A stretch of 12,439 bases of DNA from Bacteroidetes bacterium 4572_112 (GCA_002254285.1 NIUZ01000029.1:1-12439); one strand, 5' to 3'; positions 1-7,935 are shown, counted from the first letter of the stretch. Notes: generated by a model from the letters alone, not told the origin. Numbers and translations are program-made.

Positions 1-102
1 TATTTCCCTATTACTGCGTTAAAATTTATTTCCATAGCTATACTTCGACATGCTCAGTACAGGCTTTTATGCAAATAAATTTTGCCTTCTAATAGGAAAA
101 TA
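1..102. repeat. Long interrupted inverted repeat, possible REP/MITE-like element
   Basis: Positions 1-13 (tatttccctatta) match the reverse complement of 90-102 (taataggaaaata) at 12 of 13 bases. Positions 21-31 (aaaatttattt) match the reverse complement of 73-83 perfectly. The loop between the arms contains the GC-richer string at 43-63. The two-part arms could form a hairpin about 100 nt long. AT-rich arms can pair by chance, but two collinear matches are less likely to. Whether this is a dispersed repeat needs the rest of the genome. Confidence 0.4.
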
Positions 103-143
103 TATTCCAATTTATTTATAGCGTATTTTGATGCCAAATTGGT

Positions 144-185
144 ATTATCATTAGCTCTGCCCTTTAGGTCAGGGCTGATGATAAT
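144..185. repeat. Bulged hairpin downstream of the response regulator
   Basis: The outer arms attatcatta (144-153) and tgatgataat (176-185) pair over 10 positions with one G-U. The inner arms gccct (159-163) and agggc (171-175) pair perfectly around a 7-nt loop. The left strand carries a 5-nt bulge (gctct, 154-158). The ccctttaggtcaggg core resembles the palindromic intergenic repeats often seen in Bacteroidota genomes; that comparison is from memory and unverified. It could be a mobile palindromic repeat, a transcript end, or both. Confidence 0.45.
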
Positions 186-193
186 TATGATTA

Positions 194-247
194 AGTTATT
201 TTGGCGAAATTTTTGCTTTTTTCTGCAAAAATCATGACAAAATAATT
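194..247 (-). terminator. Imperfect hairpin, possible transcript end of the minus-strand operon
   Basis: The apical stem is perfect over 8 bp (atttttgc at 209-216 with gcaaaaat at 225-232) around an 8-nt loop. A lower stem pairs 194-205 with 236-247, with one internal mismatch and one G-U, across a 3x3 internal loop. It begins about 35 nt past the stop codon of the response regulator on the minus strand, where a transcript would be expected to end. There is no strong U-run after the stem, so a terminator role is only plausible. Confidence 0.35.
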
Positions 248-281
248 ATAAAAATCCAACTAGCTTAGATCTTTAACAATA

Positions 282-938
282 CTAATTAAGCAATCCTTTT
301 TCTTTTACAATATTCTCAATCTCAAGTTTATTGCTAGTTCCTAATTTTGCATTTATATTCTTACGGTGCTGTGTAATAGTATGATAGCTTAGCATTAATT
401 CATCAGCAATCTCCTGACTACTAAAGCCTTTAAATACAAGTTTAAGTATCCCTTTCTCACGGCGAGTAAGGAAAATTTCGTTCTCATCAGGTACCTGAGA
501 TTCTACATTTTTTACCTCTTGAATATATCCTTTAGCAATAGCGTCACTCACCTTTGAGGTAAAGAAATTTTCACCTCTAGCAACTGTTTCTACAGCCTCA
601 CGCAATTCTGAAGCACCAGTGTTTTTCAACACATATCCCAATGCGCCTGCTTTTAGCATTTTATCTATATGCCCATAGTCATCATGCATCGATAAGGTAA
701 GAATTTTCATTTTCGGGAATGTACGAATAAGATGCTGAACAAGCTCCTCGCCTTTCATCTCTGGCATGCTAATATCTGTAATAAGGACATCTATTTCCAT
801 ATCCTTAATCTTCTCCAAGCATTCCTTACCCGACAATGCGTACCCAACAACACTAAGCCCAGTTATTCTTTTAAATATTGCTTTTAATCCATCAATAAAT
901 AACTGATGGTCGTCCACAATAAAAATCCTTATATCCAT
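282..938 (-). CDS. NarL/LuxR-family two-component response regulator
   Basis: This 218-aa protein is a two-domain DNA-binding response regulator of the NarL/FixJ class. The receiver domain (about residues 1-120) has the acidic pair Asp9-Asp10, the likely phosphoacceptor Asp55 in LITDISMPEM, Ser83 in the switch position and Lys105 in the YVLKN segment. A linker leads to a LuxR-type helix-turn-helix at about residues 157-215, with the typical TRRE start, SSQEIADEL and TITQHRKNINAKLG recognition region. Length is normal for the family and nothing looks broken. No histidine kinase lies in the window, so its partner is unknown. It starts 12 nt after the NfeD gene ends and is almost certainly on the same transcript. 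Its target genes cannot be read from the sequence. Confidence 0.93.
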   Translation of the reverse strand: MDIRIFIVDDHQLFIDGLKAIFKRITGLSVVGYALSGKECLEKIKDMEIDVLITDISMPEMKGEELVQHLIRTFPKMKILTLSMHDDYGHIDKMLKAGALGYVLKNTGASELREAVETVARGENFFTSKVSDAIAKGYIQEVKNVESQVPDENEIFLTRREKGILKLVFKGFSSQEIADELMLSYHTITQHRKNINAKLGTSNKLEIENIVKEKGLLN

Positions 939-950
939 ATTATTATAGTT

Positions 951-2291
951 TTAGTTTTCTTTAACCACAATCAGTTGCCCGTTTACAAAATCGATAATTT
1001 CTACCTCTGTAGACTTATCAATATACGATTCACGACAAATAGCATCGTATTTTACTCCATCGATATACACTCTGCCCGAAGGACGAAGAATAGTTGCTGC
1101 AGTAGCCTTTTTTCCTATTAGCGATTTCATATCAATTTCAGTAGAAGTATAGCCATCATCCGATTTCATTTGAGTGGATAAAGACAGTCCATATTTCGAA
1201 TTATAGAAAACATGCTTTATGGCAAAATATGTCAGTATCATTGCGCCAAACACAGCAATCATAACAACAAATACAGCTTCCATAATTGCATTATCTGTAA
1301 CCAAGGAGAAATCAAATACAACATTATAAAGCAGGCTTAATACCAAGCCCACAATTACCATTATTATACCCATAACTCCTGCTATTCCGAAGCCAGGGAT
1401 AATAAATATTTCGAGCATAATAAGAATCAAACCCATTATAAAAATCAACACCTCCCAATTTTCGGCCAAGCCTTCAATATACAGTGGAGCAAAATATAGC
1501 ACCGCAGCGGTAATAGCGGCCAAAGAAGGAACACCGAAACCAGGACTCTGCATTTCGAAATATATTCCTGCCATAATTATCATTATCAAAAGTCCATGAA
1601 TATAAGGGCTAATAAGCCAATCAATAATATGATCGGTAGTTTTTAACTGCTGCTCAATTACCACATAATTTTTAAATCCATATTTAGCAATAGCCTCGTC
1701 AATACTACCAACTTCACCTTCGCAAAAATCATGAGCAATGGCTTCGGAAGTTGTAAAAGTTAGCACCTTACCAGAGTCAGAAATATCTTCTACATAAATA
1801 TCTTGATCAACCATAGCCTCGGCAATCTTAGGATCGCGTCCATTTACTTCAGCAGTAGAGCGCATGGTTGAGCGCATATACGACTGATATTTGTCGGGCA
1901 TAGCTTCAGCAGTTTGATTAACCACAGTAGCAGCTCCAATACTAGCGCCAGGAGCCATATAAATACTATCACAAGCAATGGAAATCAATGCTCCTGCCGA
2001 GGCTGCATTATTATCAATAAAAACAATAATTGGCGTTTTTTCTTTGAGTATTCTTGTACGAATAGTATCTGCAGAAACCACAAGCCCACCGTATGTATTC
2101 ATATGAATAACAATTAGATCAGCCTTATATTCTCTGGCTTCAGCAAAAGCCTTATTCATTCTACGAACTACAGGCGGTGCAATTTCTTCATCAATACTAA
2201 ATACATATACTTTGCTTGTATCAGCATTATTTGCTTTAGTTGTAAAACTAAATATAATTAATAATACAAGAGTAAATAATTTCTTGGTCAT
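951..2291 (-). CDS. NfeD-family membrane-bound serine protease (ClpP-class)
   Basis: This 446-aa protein has the full-length NfeD architecture. An N-terminal signal sequence (residues 1 to about 20) is followed by a ClpP-fold protease domain (about 27-215). A polytopic membrane region (about 232-360) has four to five hydrophobic segments, and a soluble C-terminal OB-fold NfeD domain covers about 388-446. In the known family a Ser-Lys dyad cuts hydrophobic substrates such as stomatin-like proteins. Here Ser98 in NNAASAGAL is the likely nucleophile and Lys134 in MPDKY the likely general base, by analogy to archaeal 1510-N. The protease domain should face the periplasm. The usual SPFH/flotillin partner is not in this window; a response regulator follows 12 nt downstream instead. 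Function as a membrane quality-control protease is inferred from the family. Confidence 0.92.
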   Translation of the reverse strand: MTKKLFTLVLLIIFSFTTKANNADTSKVYVFSIDEEIAPPVVRRMNKAFAEAREYKADLIVIHMNTYGGLVVSADTIRTRILKEKTPIIVFIDNNAASAGALISIACDSIYMAPGASIGAATVVNQTAEAMPDKYQSYMRSTMRSTAEVNGRDPKIAEAMVDQDIYVEDISDSGKVLTFTTSEAIAHDFCEGEVGSIDEAIAKYGFKNYVVIEQQLKTTDHIIDWLISPYIHGLLIMIIMAGIYFEMQSPGFGVPSLAAITAAVLYFAPLYIEGLAENWEVLIFIMGLILIMLEIFIIPGFGIAGVMGIIMVIVGLVLSLLYNVVFDFSLVTDNAIMEAVFVVMIAVFGAMILTYFAIKHVFYNSKYGLSLSTQMKSDDGYTSTEIDMKSLIGKKATAATILRPSGRVYIDGVKYDAICRESYIDKSTEVEIIDFVNGQLIVVKEN

Positions 2292-2404
2292 AATGTTGCT
2301 TTTTTTGTCACCGAAATAACGATATAGTATTTTACAGCTAATTAATCTTTAATCTGTTGAGATGCTAAAATTAATAATAATAAGATTTCAAGCTACAATA
2401 AAGT
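2292..2404. other. 113-nt spacer between nfeD-type gene and small secreted-protein gene
   Basis: This is AT-rich non-coding sequence between two minus-strand genes. I see no convincing hairpin terminator and no clear TAnnTTTG promoter on the minus strand. The gap is long enough to hold a separate promoter for the nfeD-type gene and the response regulator, but the sequence does not settle whether the four minus-strand genes form one transcript or two. Confidence 0.4.
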
Positions 2405-2878
2405 TTAGTTATCAATCCATTTTATTTGACCACATATAGAGAACTTTTGTGAAGCTTGAACTGATAGTTTATTTTCTTGAAGAAAGTTATTTGCTAGTCG
2501 TTTAAATTCTTTCTCTTTAATACTATTTATTGGTCTCAGAAAATGATAAAACAAATACTCTATTTCACCATTTGTATCACAATAAATACGAGTCCAGATG
2601 TCAACTGAAGGTTCCCATTTGAGTCCATGGCTATTAAAATAACTTGCCATATTTTTTAATAAATCAATTCTTTCTATTGCAACAATACTATCAAAATATT
2701 CTTGTGTAAACAAAGGATGTATAGTATCATTTATTGGCAAACCATTTTTATAAATGCTATCAAGATCTTGCATTGAATAAGATTGCTTTGTCAATTCTTT
2801 TGCATCATAAACTCTATCCTGACCAAAAACTGTCAAGCTGAGAAACACAAAAAACATTGACAAAACAACTATTTTCAT
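2405..2878 (-). CDS. Unrecognised small secreted protein
   Basis: I do not recognise a family for this 157-aa protein. Residues 1-20 form a clear Sec signal peptide: MK, a hydrophobic core, then VFGQ with probable cleavage around Gly19-Gln20. No lipobox cysteine is seen, so the mature ~137-aa protein should be periplasmic or secreted. The mature part is charged and aromatic-rich with two cysteines (Cys100, Cys149) that could form a disulfide. A segment around 97-117 (IYCDTNGEIEYLFYHFLRPI) reads like a short beta-hairpin and is the most conserved-looking part. The start codon lies 2 nt after the ddl stop, so it is very probably translated from the ddl transcript. An envelope role is suggested by signal peptide and neighbourhood only. 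Confidence 0.75.
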   Translation of the reverse strand: MKIVVLSMFFVFLSLTVFGQDRVYDAKELTKQSYSMQDLDSIYKNGLPINDTIHPLFTQEYFDSIVAIERIDLLKNMASYFNSHGLKWEPSVDIWTRIYCDTNGEIEYLFYHFLRPINSIKEKEFKRLANNFLQENKLSVQASQKFSICGQIKWIDN

Positions 2879-2880
2879 AA

Positions 2881-3855
2881 TTAAAATATTGGATCCAAAA
2901 CTGCACTTATTAATTCAGTATTCGACCAACCATGTGCTCTTGCCATCTGGGGCACAAAGCTTTGATCTGTCATTCCTGGTATTGTATTGGCTTCAAGGAA
3001 GATATAATCATCACCATTAAAAATATAATCGATGCGAATAACGCCTTTAAAATTCAACTTTTTATAAACAAATACCGAAGTAGATTTCAGCACCTGAGCT
3101 ACCTCTTCTGGAATTGGTGCAGGAATTATTTCCTCAACTAAAGAGGAAGTGTATTTAGCATCAAAATCAAAGAATTCTGTTTTTGTACGTACCTCGCAAA
3201 GAGGAAAAACCACCATTTCGCCATCGTGCTCAACAAGGCCACAAGTTACTTCTCTGCCTTCAAAAAAAGCTTCAATCAGCACCTCATTATCTTCAGCAAA
3301 GGCTTTTTCTATGGCAGCAGCAAGCTCATCTGCTTTTTTTACCTTCGACATTCCTATGGAAGAGCCTCCAGAGTTTGGTTTAACAAAACATGGTAAACTT
3401 ACCTCAGCAATAATTCTATCCACATCATAAGGATTGCCCTTAATCAAATGTACCGAAGGCATAATATTTACATCCAATGCTTTAATAACATAATTGCAAT
3501 AAGCCTTATTAAAAGCTAAAGCCGAAACTGTAGCATCACTAGAGGTATAAGGAATATTTAACATCTGAAAATAAGATTGCAGTTCACCATTTTCGCCTGG
3601 TCGGCCATGAATAATAATATATACACCATCAAAATCAACTTTACCATTTCCATCATTGAAAGAAAAATCGTTTTTATCAATTTCAAATTTATTACCATCA
3701 AGTTCGCAATACCATTTCTCTGGAATAATAACAACTTTATAAGCCTTATATTTAGAAGAATCCATATTTGCCAATACAAATTCGGCACTACGCATTGATA
3801 CTTCTTGTTCACCTGAGAAACCTCCACAAACTACTGCAATATTTTTCATACTCAC
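2881..3855 (-). CDS. ddl: D-alanine--D-alanine ligase
   Basis: This 324-aa cytoplasmic ATP-grasp enzyme joins two D-alanines to give the D-Ala-D-Ala end of the peptidoglycan stem peptide. Family motifs are all present: the N-terminal VCGGFSGEQEVS (Glu16, first D-Ala site), HGRPGENG (83-90), ATP-binding KPNSGGSSIGMSK (159-171), DAKY with Tyr235, RIDY (Arg274, Asp276) and the terminal EANTIPGMTDQS (Glu288, Asn290, Ser299), which supplies metal and substrate ligands. A tyrosine in DAKY is typical of D-Ala-D-Ala ligases rather than VanA-type D-lactate ligases. Two starts are possible, Met1 or Met3; both keep the fold intact. It leads the minus-strand block and faces the PASTA-protein gene across a 219-nt divergent region. 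Confidence 0.97.
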   Translation of the reverse strand: MSMKNIAVVCGGFSGEQEVSMRSAEFVLANMDSSKYKAYKVVIIPEKWYCELDGNKFEIDKNDFSFNDGNGKVDFDGVYIIIHGRPGENGELQSYFQMLNIPYTSSDATVSALAFNKAYCNYVIKALDVNIMPSVHLIKGNPYDVDRIIAEVSLPCFVKPNSGGSSIGMSKVKKADELAAAIEKAFAEDNEVLIEAFFEGREVTCGLVEHDGEMVVFPLCEVRTKTEFFDFDAKYTSSLVEEIIPAPIPEEVAQVLKSTSVFVYKKLNFKGVIRIDYIFNGDDYIFLEANTIPGMTDQSFVPQMARAHGWSNTELISAVLDPIF

Positions 3856-4074
3856 TGTTAATTACTATTACTATATTTTTGAATGTATATATGGCTAAAA
3901 TATTAAAAAAAATAGAACAAAAAAACATATATAATAAAAGATAATAGAGATTTATTAAACGCTAATATTAGTCCAATAAAAAAATATAATATCAGAACAA
4001 TAAAAACTTACTTTTGATGTTGAAATTAAGGATTATTATCATTAATTTTTTTTTGAAAACAAAAATATCATTAT
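3856..4074. promoter_or_regulatory. Divergent intergenic region between ddl and the PASTA gene
   Basis: This 219-nt, very AT-rich stretch must drive transcription both ways. Plus-strand matches to the Bacteroidota -7 element TAnnTTTG occur at 3874-3881 and 4009-4016. A minus-strand match (CAAAAATA on the plus strand) lies at 4060-4067. Clear -33 TTG elements at correct spacing are not obvious for the plus-strand sites. In such AT-rich DNA some matches are expected by chance. No riboswitch-like structure or strong operator palindrome is seen. Confidence 0.5.
4009..4016 (+). promoter_or_regulatory. Candidate -7 promoter element for the PASTA operon
   Basis: TACTTTTG matches the Bacteroidota sigma-factor -7 consensus TAnnTTTG exactly and lies 58 nt before the PASTA-protein ATG, which would give a 5' leader of about 50 nt. 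No good -33 TTG is found 17-23 nt upstream, so this is a reasonable but unproven promoter. Confidence 0.4.
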
Positions 4075-4917
4075 ATGCCTAATATATTTACCAACAAGAA
4101 GTTATATCTTAATTTACTTACCATTATTACTCTAGGATTATTATTGCTTGGGGGCACTATATATTCATTGAGTAGCTTTACGCGCCATGGTGAGGAAATA
4201 GAGGTCCCTGATTTCACTGGTTTTTACCTTAATGAGGTAAAGGAAGACGTTCAATATTCTGAATATAAATTTACTATTACGGATTCTATTTTTGATAATA
4301 ATGCCGAAAAAGGAAGCATTATTGCTCAAATACCTGCGGCAGGAGAAATGGTTAAAAAAGGACGAAATATTTACCTTACAGTTGTAGCAATTAATCCCGA
4401 AATGGTAACTATGCCTGCCCTACTCGACCTATCATTACGAAGTGCACAGAGCAAGTTAGAAACCTATGGTATTGAGATATTAAAGCTTAGTTATGTGCCA
4501 AATATTGCAAAAGATGCAGTTGTTGAAGTGAAATTTAATGATGAGGAGATTTATGCTGGTGATAGATTAGAAAAAGGATCAGGAGTGGAGTTAGTATTAG
4601 GATTAGGTTCTCAAAGAGAGTTAATTAAAATCCCATTATTAATAGGCATGACACATAATGCTGCTGAAAGAGAGTTGCATTTGGCATCTTTAAATATTGG
4701 CGAAGAGCATTTTGAAGAAGGCGACGATATTAATACAGCACGTATTTACCGACAGACACCAAACTATAGCGATAAGCCAATAGTAAAGCAAGGTCAAAAA
4801 ATAAGCCTTTATTATAAATCTGATGAGAATTTTGATTTTGACAAACTCCTAGAAACTATTAAGCCATCAAACCATATTACTGATAGCTTAATAAACCACG
4901 ATAACTATGAGGAATAA
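4075..4917 (+). CDS. Membrane-anchored protein with three PASTA repeats
   Basis: This 280-aa protein has a short cytoplasmic N-terminus, one membrane segment (about residues 13-31), and then three PASTA repeats in the periplasm at about 42-105, 111-177 and 185-248, followed by a charged tail. Repeat signs are the VPDFTG / MPALLDLS / IPLLIGMT openings and the QIPAAG and QTPNYS turns before KKG or KQG. PASTA domains in other bacteria bind peptidoglycan fragments or division proteins, usually as part of a Ser/Thr kinase or penicillin-binding protein. No kinase or transpeptidase domain exists here; stand-alone PASTA proteins of this size are typical of Bacteroidota. Its position opposite ddl fits a cell-wall role, which is inference. 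Confidence 0.93.
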   Translation: MPNIFTNKKLYLNLLTIITLGLLLLGGTIYSLSSFTRHGEEIEVPDFTGFYLNEVKEDVQYSEYKFTITDSIFDNNAEKGSIIAQIPAAGEMVKKGRNIYLTVVAINPEMVTMPALLDLSLRSAQSKLETYGIEILKLSYVPNIAKDAVVEVKFNDEEIYAGDRLEKGSGVELVLGLGSQRELIKIPLLIGMTHNAAERELHLASLNIGEEHFEEGDDINTARIYRQTPNYSDKPIVKQGQKISLYYKSDENFDFDKLLETIKPSNHITDSLINHDNYEE

Positions 4918-4978
4918 TGTTTTGCATTTTATAAGCGCAACACATCATTCTTCCACAGCAATAAGAAAACATAAACCG

Positions 4979-6892
4979 ATGAATAAAAATATATTACTAA
5001 TACTGATTCTTATAAGCATAGGCTATACCAACTTTGCACAAGAGGTATTGACTGGTCTTAGTAAGAATCCTTTATTATTAAATAAGAACATCGAATTATC
5101 TGTTGTGCGAATTGCAAAAGGTAATAATATAGAGGTTCATATACCAATATTTGAGGATTTCTCTGCGCCGTCATTTATTCCAAATCAGGAGTTATGGGCA
5201 TCGAGCAGTGTTTTTGTAAATAATTCGTACTGCATAAATCCACCTTCAATAGGTGTGGTTACCTTTGATGCAATGGATCAAAATGGATCTGTATATTCGC
5301 ATATGAGCTCATTTCCTGCTGGAGCAGATACTTTTACTACAAACAACATAAGGCTTGATAGTACTTTTGGAACTCCTAAAGTAAAACTAAAGCCAAGCGA
5401 CTCTATTTATCTTAGCTTTTTTGTACAGCCCCAAGGTAATGGTAGTTCACCACTTAGCGGTGACTCTTTAGTGCTTCAGTTTTTTGATGCCAACGATACC
5501 GTTTGGAATAGTGTATGGAATATTGATGGAATGTCTTTAGATACTTTCAGAGTTCGTTACGACACTAGCTTCTTAAGAGTAATGATTCCTATTAGGGATA
5601 CAAAATATTTTACTTCAGGATTTAAATTTAGATTTTATAATTACGCAAGAGTTCCTGCCACTGATAAACCTAGTTGGCGCTCTGGACTTTATAGCAATTG
5701 GAATCTCGATTATATAATTCTTGATACCAACCGAAGCATTAATGATACTTTTTATGCCGATAATGCCATACAAACACAGCCCACTTCCTTACTTAAAGAT
5801 TTTCAATCTACCACATGGAAGCAATATATGGCAGACCCTACAAATGCAATTGAAACTGGCAAAAGTGTAGGGATATTTAATCATGATAACCTTCTGAAAA
5901 ATGTAGCTCAAAAGTTCTATATCTATGACCTTTGGGACAAAAGCCTTAGTTTTAGCACCACAACTAGTTCGCTAAACTTAGCAGCAAAAAGCTCAGCAGA
6001 ATATGCCCCAAATTATTCAGCATATAGCTTCGTTACTACGGCACCAAAATATCCCGAATTTAGGGTATTATACCATGTATCGTCAAATACTGGTAACCCT
6101 GATATTTTTAAGATGAATGACACTGCTTTTTTCTATCAGAAATTCTATAATTATTTATCCTATGATGATGGAATTCCTGAAGCTGGCTACGGATTATCAA
6201 CTCCTAATGGCAAACTAGCATATCAGTTTACACTAAATACTGACGACACATTGCAGTCTGTACAAATGTATTTTAATCAAACAATTGGCAATGCTAATCA
6301 ACGATATTTCTACCTAACAGTATGGGATGATAATAATGGAGTACCAGGGAATATTATTTACGAAAAGTCAGGAAAACGACCTGAGTTTGATGATCTATTT
6401 AAATTCCAGACATATACACTAGAGCAACCTCTAGCCGTGGATGGAACAATATATATTGGCTGGCGACAAACTACCAAGGATAATTTAAATATTGGTTTTG
6501 ATAAAAATAACGACCAATCTGATAAAATTTTCTATAACGTAAGTGGAAATTGGTATAACTCTAGTTTTAAAGGAGCACCAATGATACGACCAATATTGGG
6601 GCAAGAGCAAAATGCTCATGTGGGCTTTAATCCTAAAACCGATACTGAGGAAATAGCATTAAACATTTACCCAAATCCAACAAATACAGGAATAATTAAT
6701 ATAGATATTTTTGACATTAAAGATATCCACAATTATAAAATCCACATATTTTCGCTGCAAGGGCAGAAAGTATATGAGAGTAATTTTAAAAACAAATTAA
6801 ATCTACAGCATTTATCTAAAGGCGTGTATATCATTAATATTGAGAACACTAAAACGAATAGCCGTAGTATAAAAAAACTAATAATAAACTAA
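4979..6892 (+). CDS. Secreted protein with T9SS type A C-terminal sorting domain
   Basis: The reading frame is open from an ATG at 4907, but the ATG at 4979 is preferred. It starts a textbook signal peptide (MNKNILLILI... cut near NFA-Q, residue 20-21), whereas the 24 extra upstream residues are polar and overlap the PASTA gene. The 637-aa product has two beta-rich regions (about 55-255 and 390-540) that may be jelly-roll-like folds. It ends in a T9SS sorting domain (about 556-637) with IYPNPTN, the LQGQKVY strand, LSKGVYIINI and KKLIIN. It should cross the inner membrane by Sec and the outer membrane by the type IX system, then be cell-attached or released. No catalytic motif is recognised. 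Its stop overlaps the next start (TAATG), suggesting translational coupling to the RluD gene. Confidence 0.9.
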   Translation: MNKNILLILILISIGYTNFAQEVLTGLSKNPLLLNKNIELSVVRIAKGNNIEVHIPIFEDFSAPSFIPNQELWASSSVFVNNSYCINPPSIGVVTFDAMDQNGSVYSHMSSFPAGADTFTTNNIRLDSTFGTPKVKLKPSDSIYLSFFVQPQGNGSSPLSGDSLVLQFFDANDTVWNSVWNIDGMSLDTFRVRYDTSFLRVMIPIRDTKYFTSGFKFRFYNYARVPATDKPSWRSGLYSNWNLDYIILDTNRSINDTFYADNAIQTQPTSLLKDFQSTTWKQYMADPTNAIETGKSVGIFNHDNLLKNVAQKFYIYDLWDKSLSFSTTTSSLNLAAKSSAEYAPNYSAYSFVTTAPKYPEFRVLYHVSSNTGNPDIFKMNDTAFFYQKFYNYLSYDDGIPEAGYGLSTPNGKLAYQFTLNTDDTLQSVQMYFNQTIGNANQRYFYLTVWDDNNGVPGNIIYEKSGKRPEFDDLFKFQTYTLEQPLAVDGTIYIGWRQTTKDNLNIGFDKNNDQSDKIFYNVSGNWYNSSFKGAPMIRPILGQEQNAHVGFNPKTDTEEIALNIYPNPTNTGIINIDIFDIKDIHNYKIHIFSLQGQKVYESNFKNKLNLQHLSKGVYIINIENTKTNSRSIKKLIIN

Positions 6893-7935
6893 TGGACGAT
6901 AAAAAAAATAATATTTTCGAGATACATACCGATGAAACACCTGATTTGCATGAGCATTATAATCTTATTGTAGACAAAGGGCAGTCGCTGCTACGTATTG
7001 ACAAATATGTACAAATGAAGATTGAAAATGCTACTCGTAGCAAAATTCAAGAGTCGATAAAAGTAGGAAATGTACTAGTGAACAAAAAGGCAGTAAAATC
7101 TAATTATAAGGTTAAGCCAATGGATAATATTCAAATATTTTTTGATAATCCTCCTCGCGAAGTAGAAATTATTCCTCAGGATTTGCCATTGAATATTGTT
7201 TACGAAGATGATGATATTATTGTTGTAAATAAGGCAGCAGGCATGGTTGTACACCCTGCTCATAGCAATTATGATGGTACTTTACTTAATGCATTGACTT
7301 ATCATTTGAGCAAAGATGATTTGGATAATCCTACTACTCCATACCTTGTTCACCGAATTGATAAAAACACAAGTGGAATTCTATTAATTGCCAAAACAGA
7401 CGTTATGAAAGCACGTTTGGCAAAGCAGTTTTTTGACCATACTACCGAGCGTAAATATATTGCTTTGGCTTGGGGCGATTTTAAGGAAGAAGAAGGCACT
7501 ATCCGTGGCAATATTGGTCGCTGTCCTAAGGACCGCAGGGTAATGTGCGTATTTGATGAGGATGGTGAAATTGGCAAGACTGCTATTACTCACTATAAAG
7601 TAGTGGAACGTTTTGGCTATATTTCGGCAATAGAATGCCAGCTTGAAACTGGTAGAACTCACCAAATTAGAGCCCATATGAAGCATATAGGCCACCCATT
7701 ATTTAATGATTCTACCTATGGCGGAGATTCTATTCTTAAAGGCACAACTTTCTCAAAATACCGACAGTTTGTAAATAATTGCTTCAAAATGATTCCTCGT
7801 CAATCACTTCATGCAAAATCATTGGGTTTTGTGCATCCTCGTACAAATAAGGATATGTTTTTTGAGTCAGAATTACCTCAAGACATGCAAGATGTAATGG
7901 AGAAGTGGAGAGCTTATGGTGAGAACGGAATCTAA
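6892..7935 (+). CDS. rluD: RluD-type 23S rRNA pseudouridine synthase
   Basis: This 347-aa cytoplasmic enzyme converts uridines to pseudouridine in RNA. It has an S4 RNA-binding domain at about 33-82 and an RluA-family catalytic domain at about 100-325. The catalytic aspartate is Asp157 in HRIDKNTSG. The LETGRTHQIRAHM motif (251-263) and the GHPLFND segment complete the signature. The S4-plus-catalytic layout and length match RluD, which in E. coli modifies helix 69 of 23S rRNA; RluC-like specificity cannot be excluded from sequence alone. The first ~25 residues are a charged extension. The start ATG shares one base with the preceding stop, so expression is likely coupled to the T9SS-cargo gene. 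Pairing of PASTA and RluD genes is familiar in Bacteroidota. Confidence 0.93.
   Translation: MDDKKNNIFEIHTDETPDLHEHYNLIVDKGQSLLRIDKYVQMKIENATRSKIQESIKVGNVLVNKKAVKSNYKVKPMDNIQIFFDNPPREVEIIPQDLPLNIVYEDDDIIVVNKAAGMVVHPAHSNYDGTLLNALTYHLSKDDLDNPTTPYLVHRIDKNTSGILLIAKTDVMKARLAKQFFDHTTERKYIALAWGDFKEEEGTIRGNIGRCPKDRRVMCVFDEDGEIGKTAITHYKVVERFGYISAIECQLETGRTHQIRAHMKHIGHPLFNDSTYGGDSILKGTTFSKYRQFVNNCFKMIPRQSLHAKSLGFVHPRTNKDMFFESELPQDMQDVMEKWRAYGENGI

Larger units (their letters stand above)
1..281. other. Gene-free, AT-rich region with several inverted repeats
   Basis: No credible coding sequence is seen on either strand in this 281-nt stretch, which lies downstream of the minus-strand response regulator. 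It holds three separate inverted-repeat structures: arms at 1-31 and 73-102, a bulged hairpin at 144-185, and an imperfect hairpin at 194-247. A short GC-richer string (43-63, starting cttcgacatgctcagtac) sits in the loop of the first. Such palindrome-rich spacers are common in Bacteroidota. The window edge cuts the left side, so the true left boundary is unknown. Assignment to a repeat family is inference only. Confidence 0.6.

Noticed and set aside
3149..3430. Plus-strand open frame of 93 codons inside ddl
   Set aside because: It lies wholly antisense to a well-supported ddl gene and its product is low-complexity with no recognisable motif.
3874..3881. TATTTTTG as the main promoter of the PASTA gene
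   Set aside because: It would give a leader of nearly 200 nt and lacks a -33 TTG; the match at 4009-4016 is better placed.
4907..4978. Upstream ATG extending the T9SS-cargo protein by 24 residues
   Set aside because: The extension is polar and would bury the clear signal peptide that starts at 4979; it also overlaps the end of the PASTA gene.
7350..7695. Minus-strand open frames inside the RluD gene
   Set aside because: They are antisense shadows of conserved RluD motifs, with no signal peptide or family resemblance.
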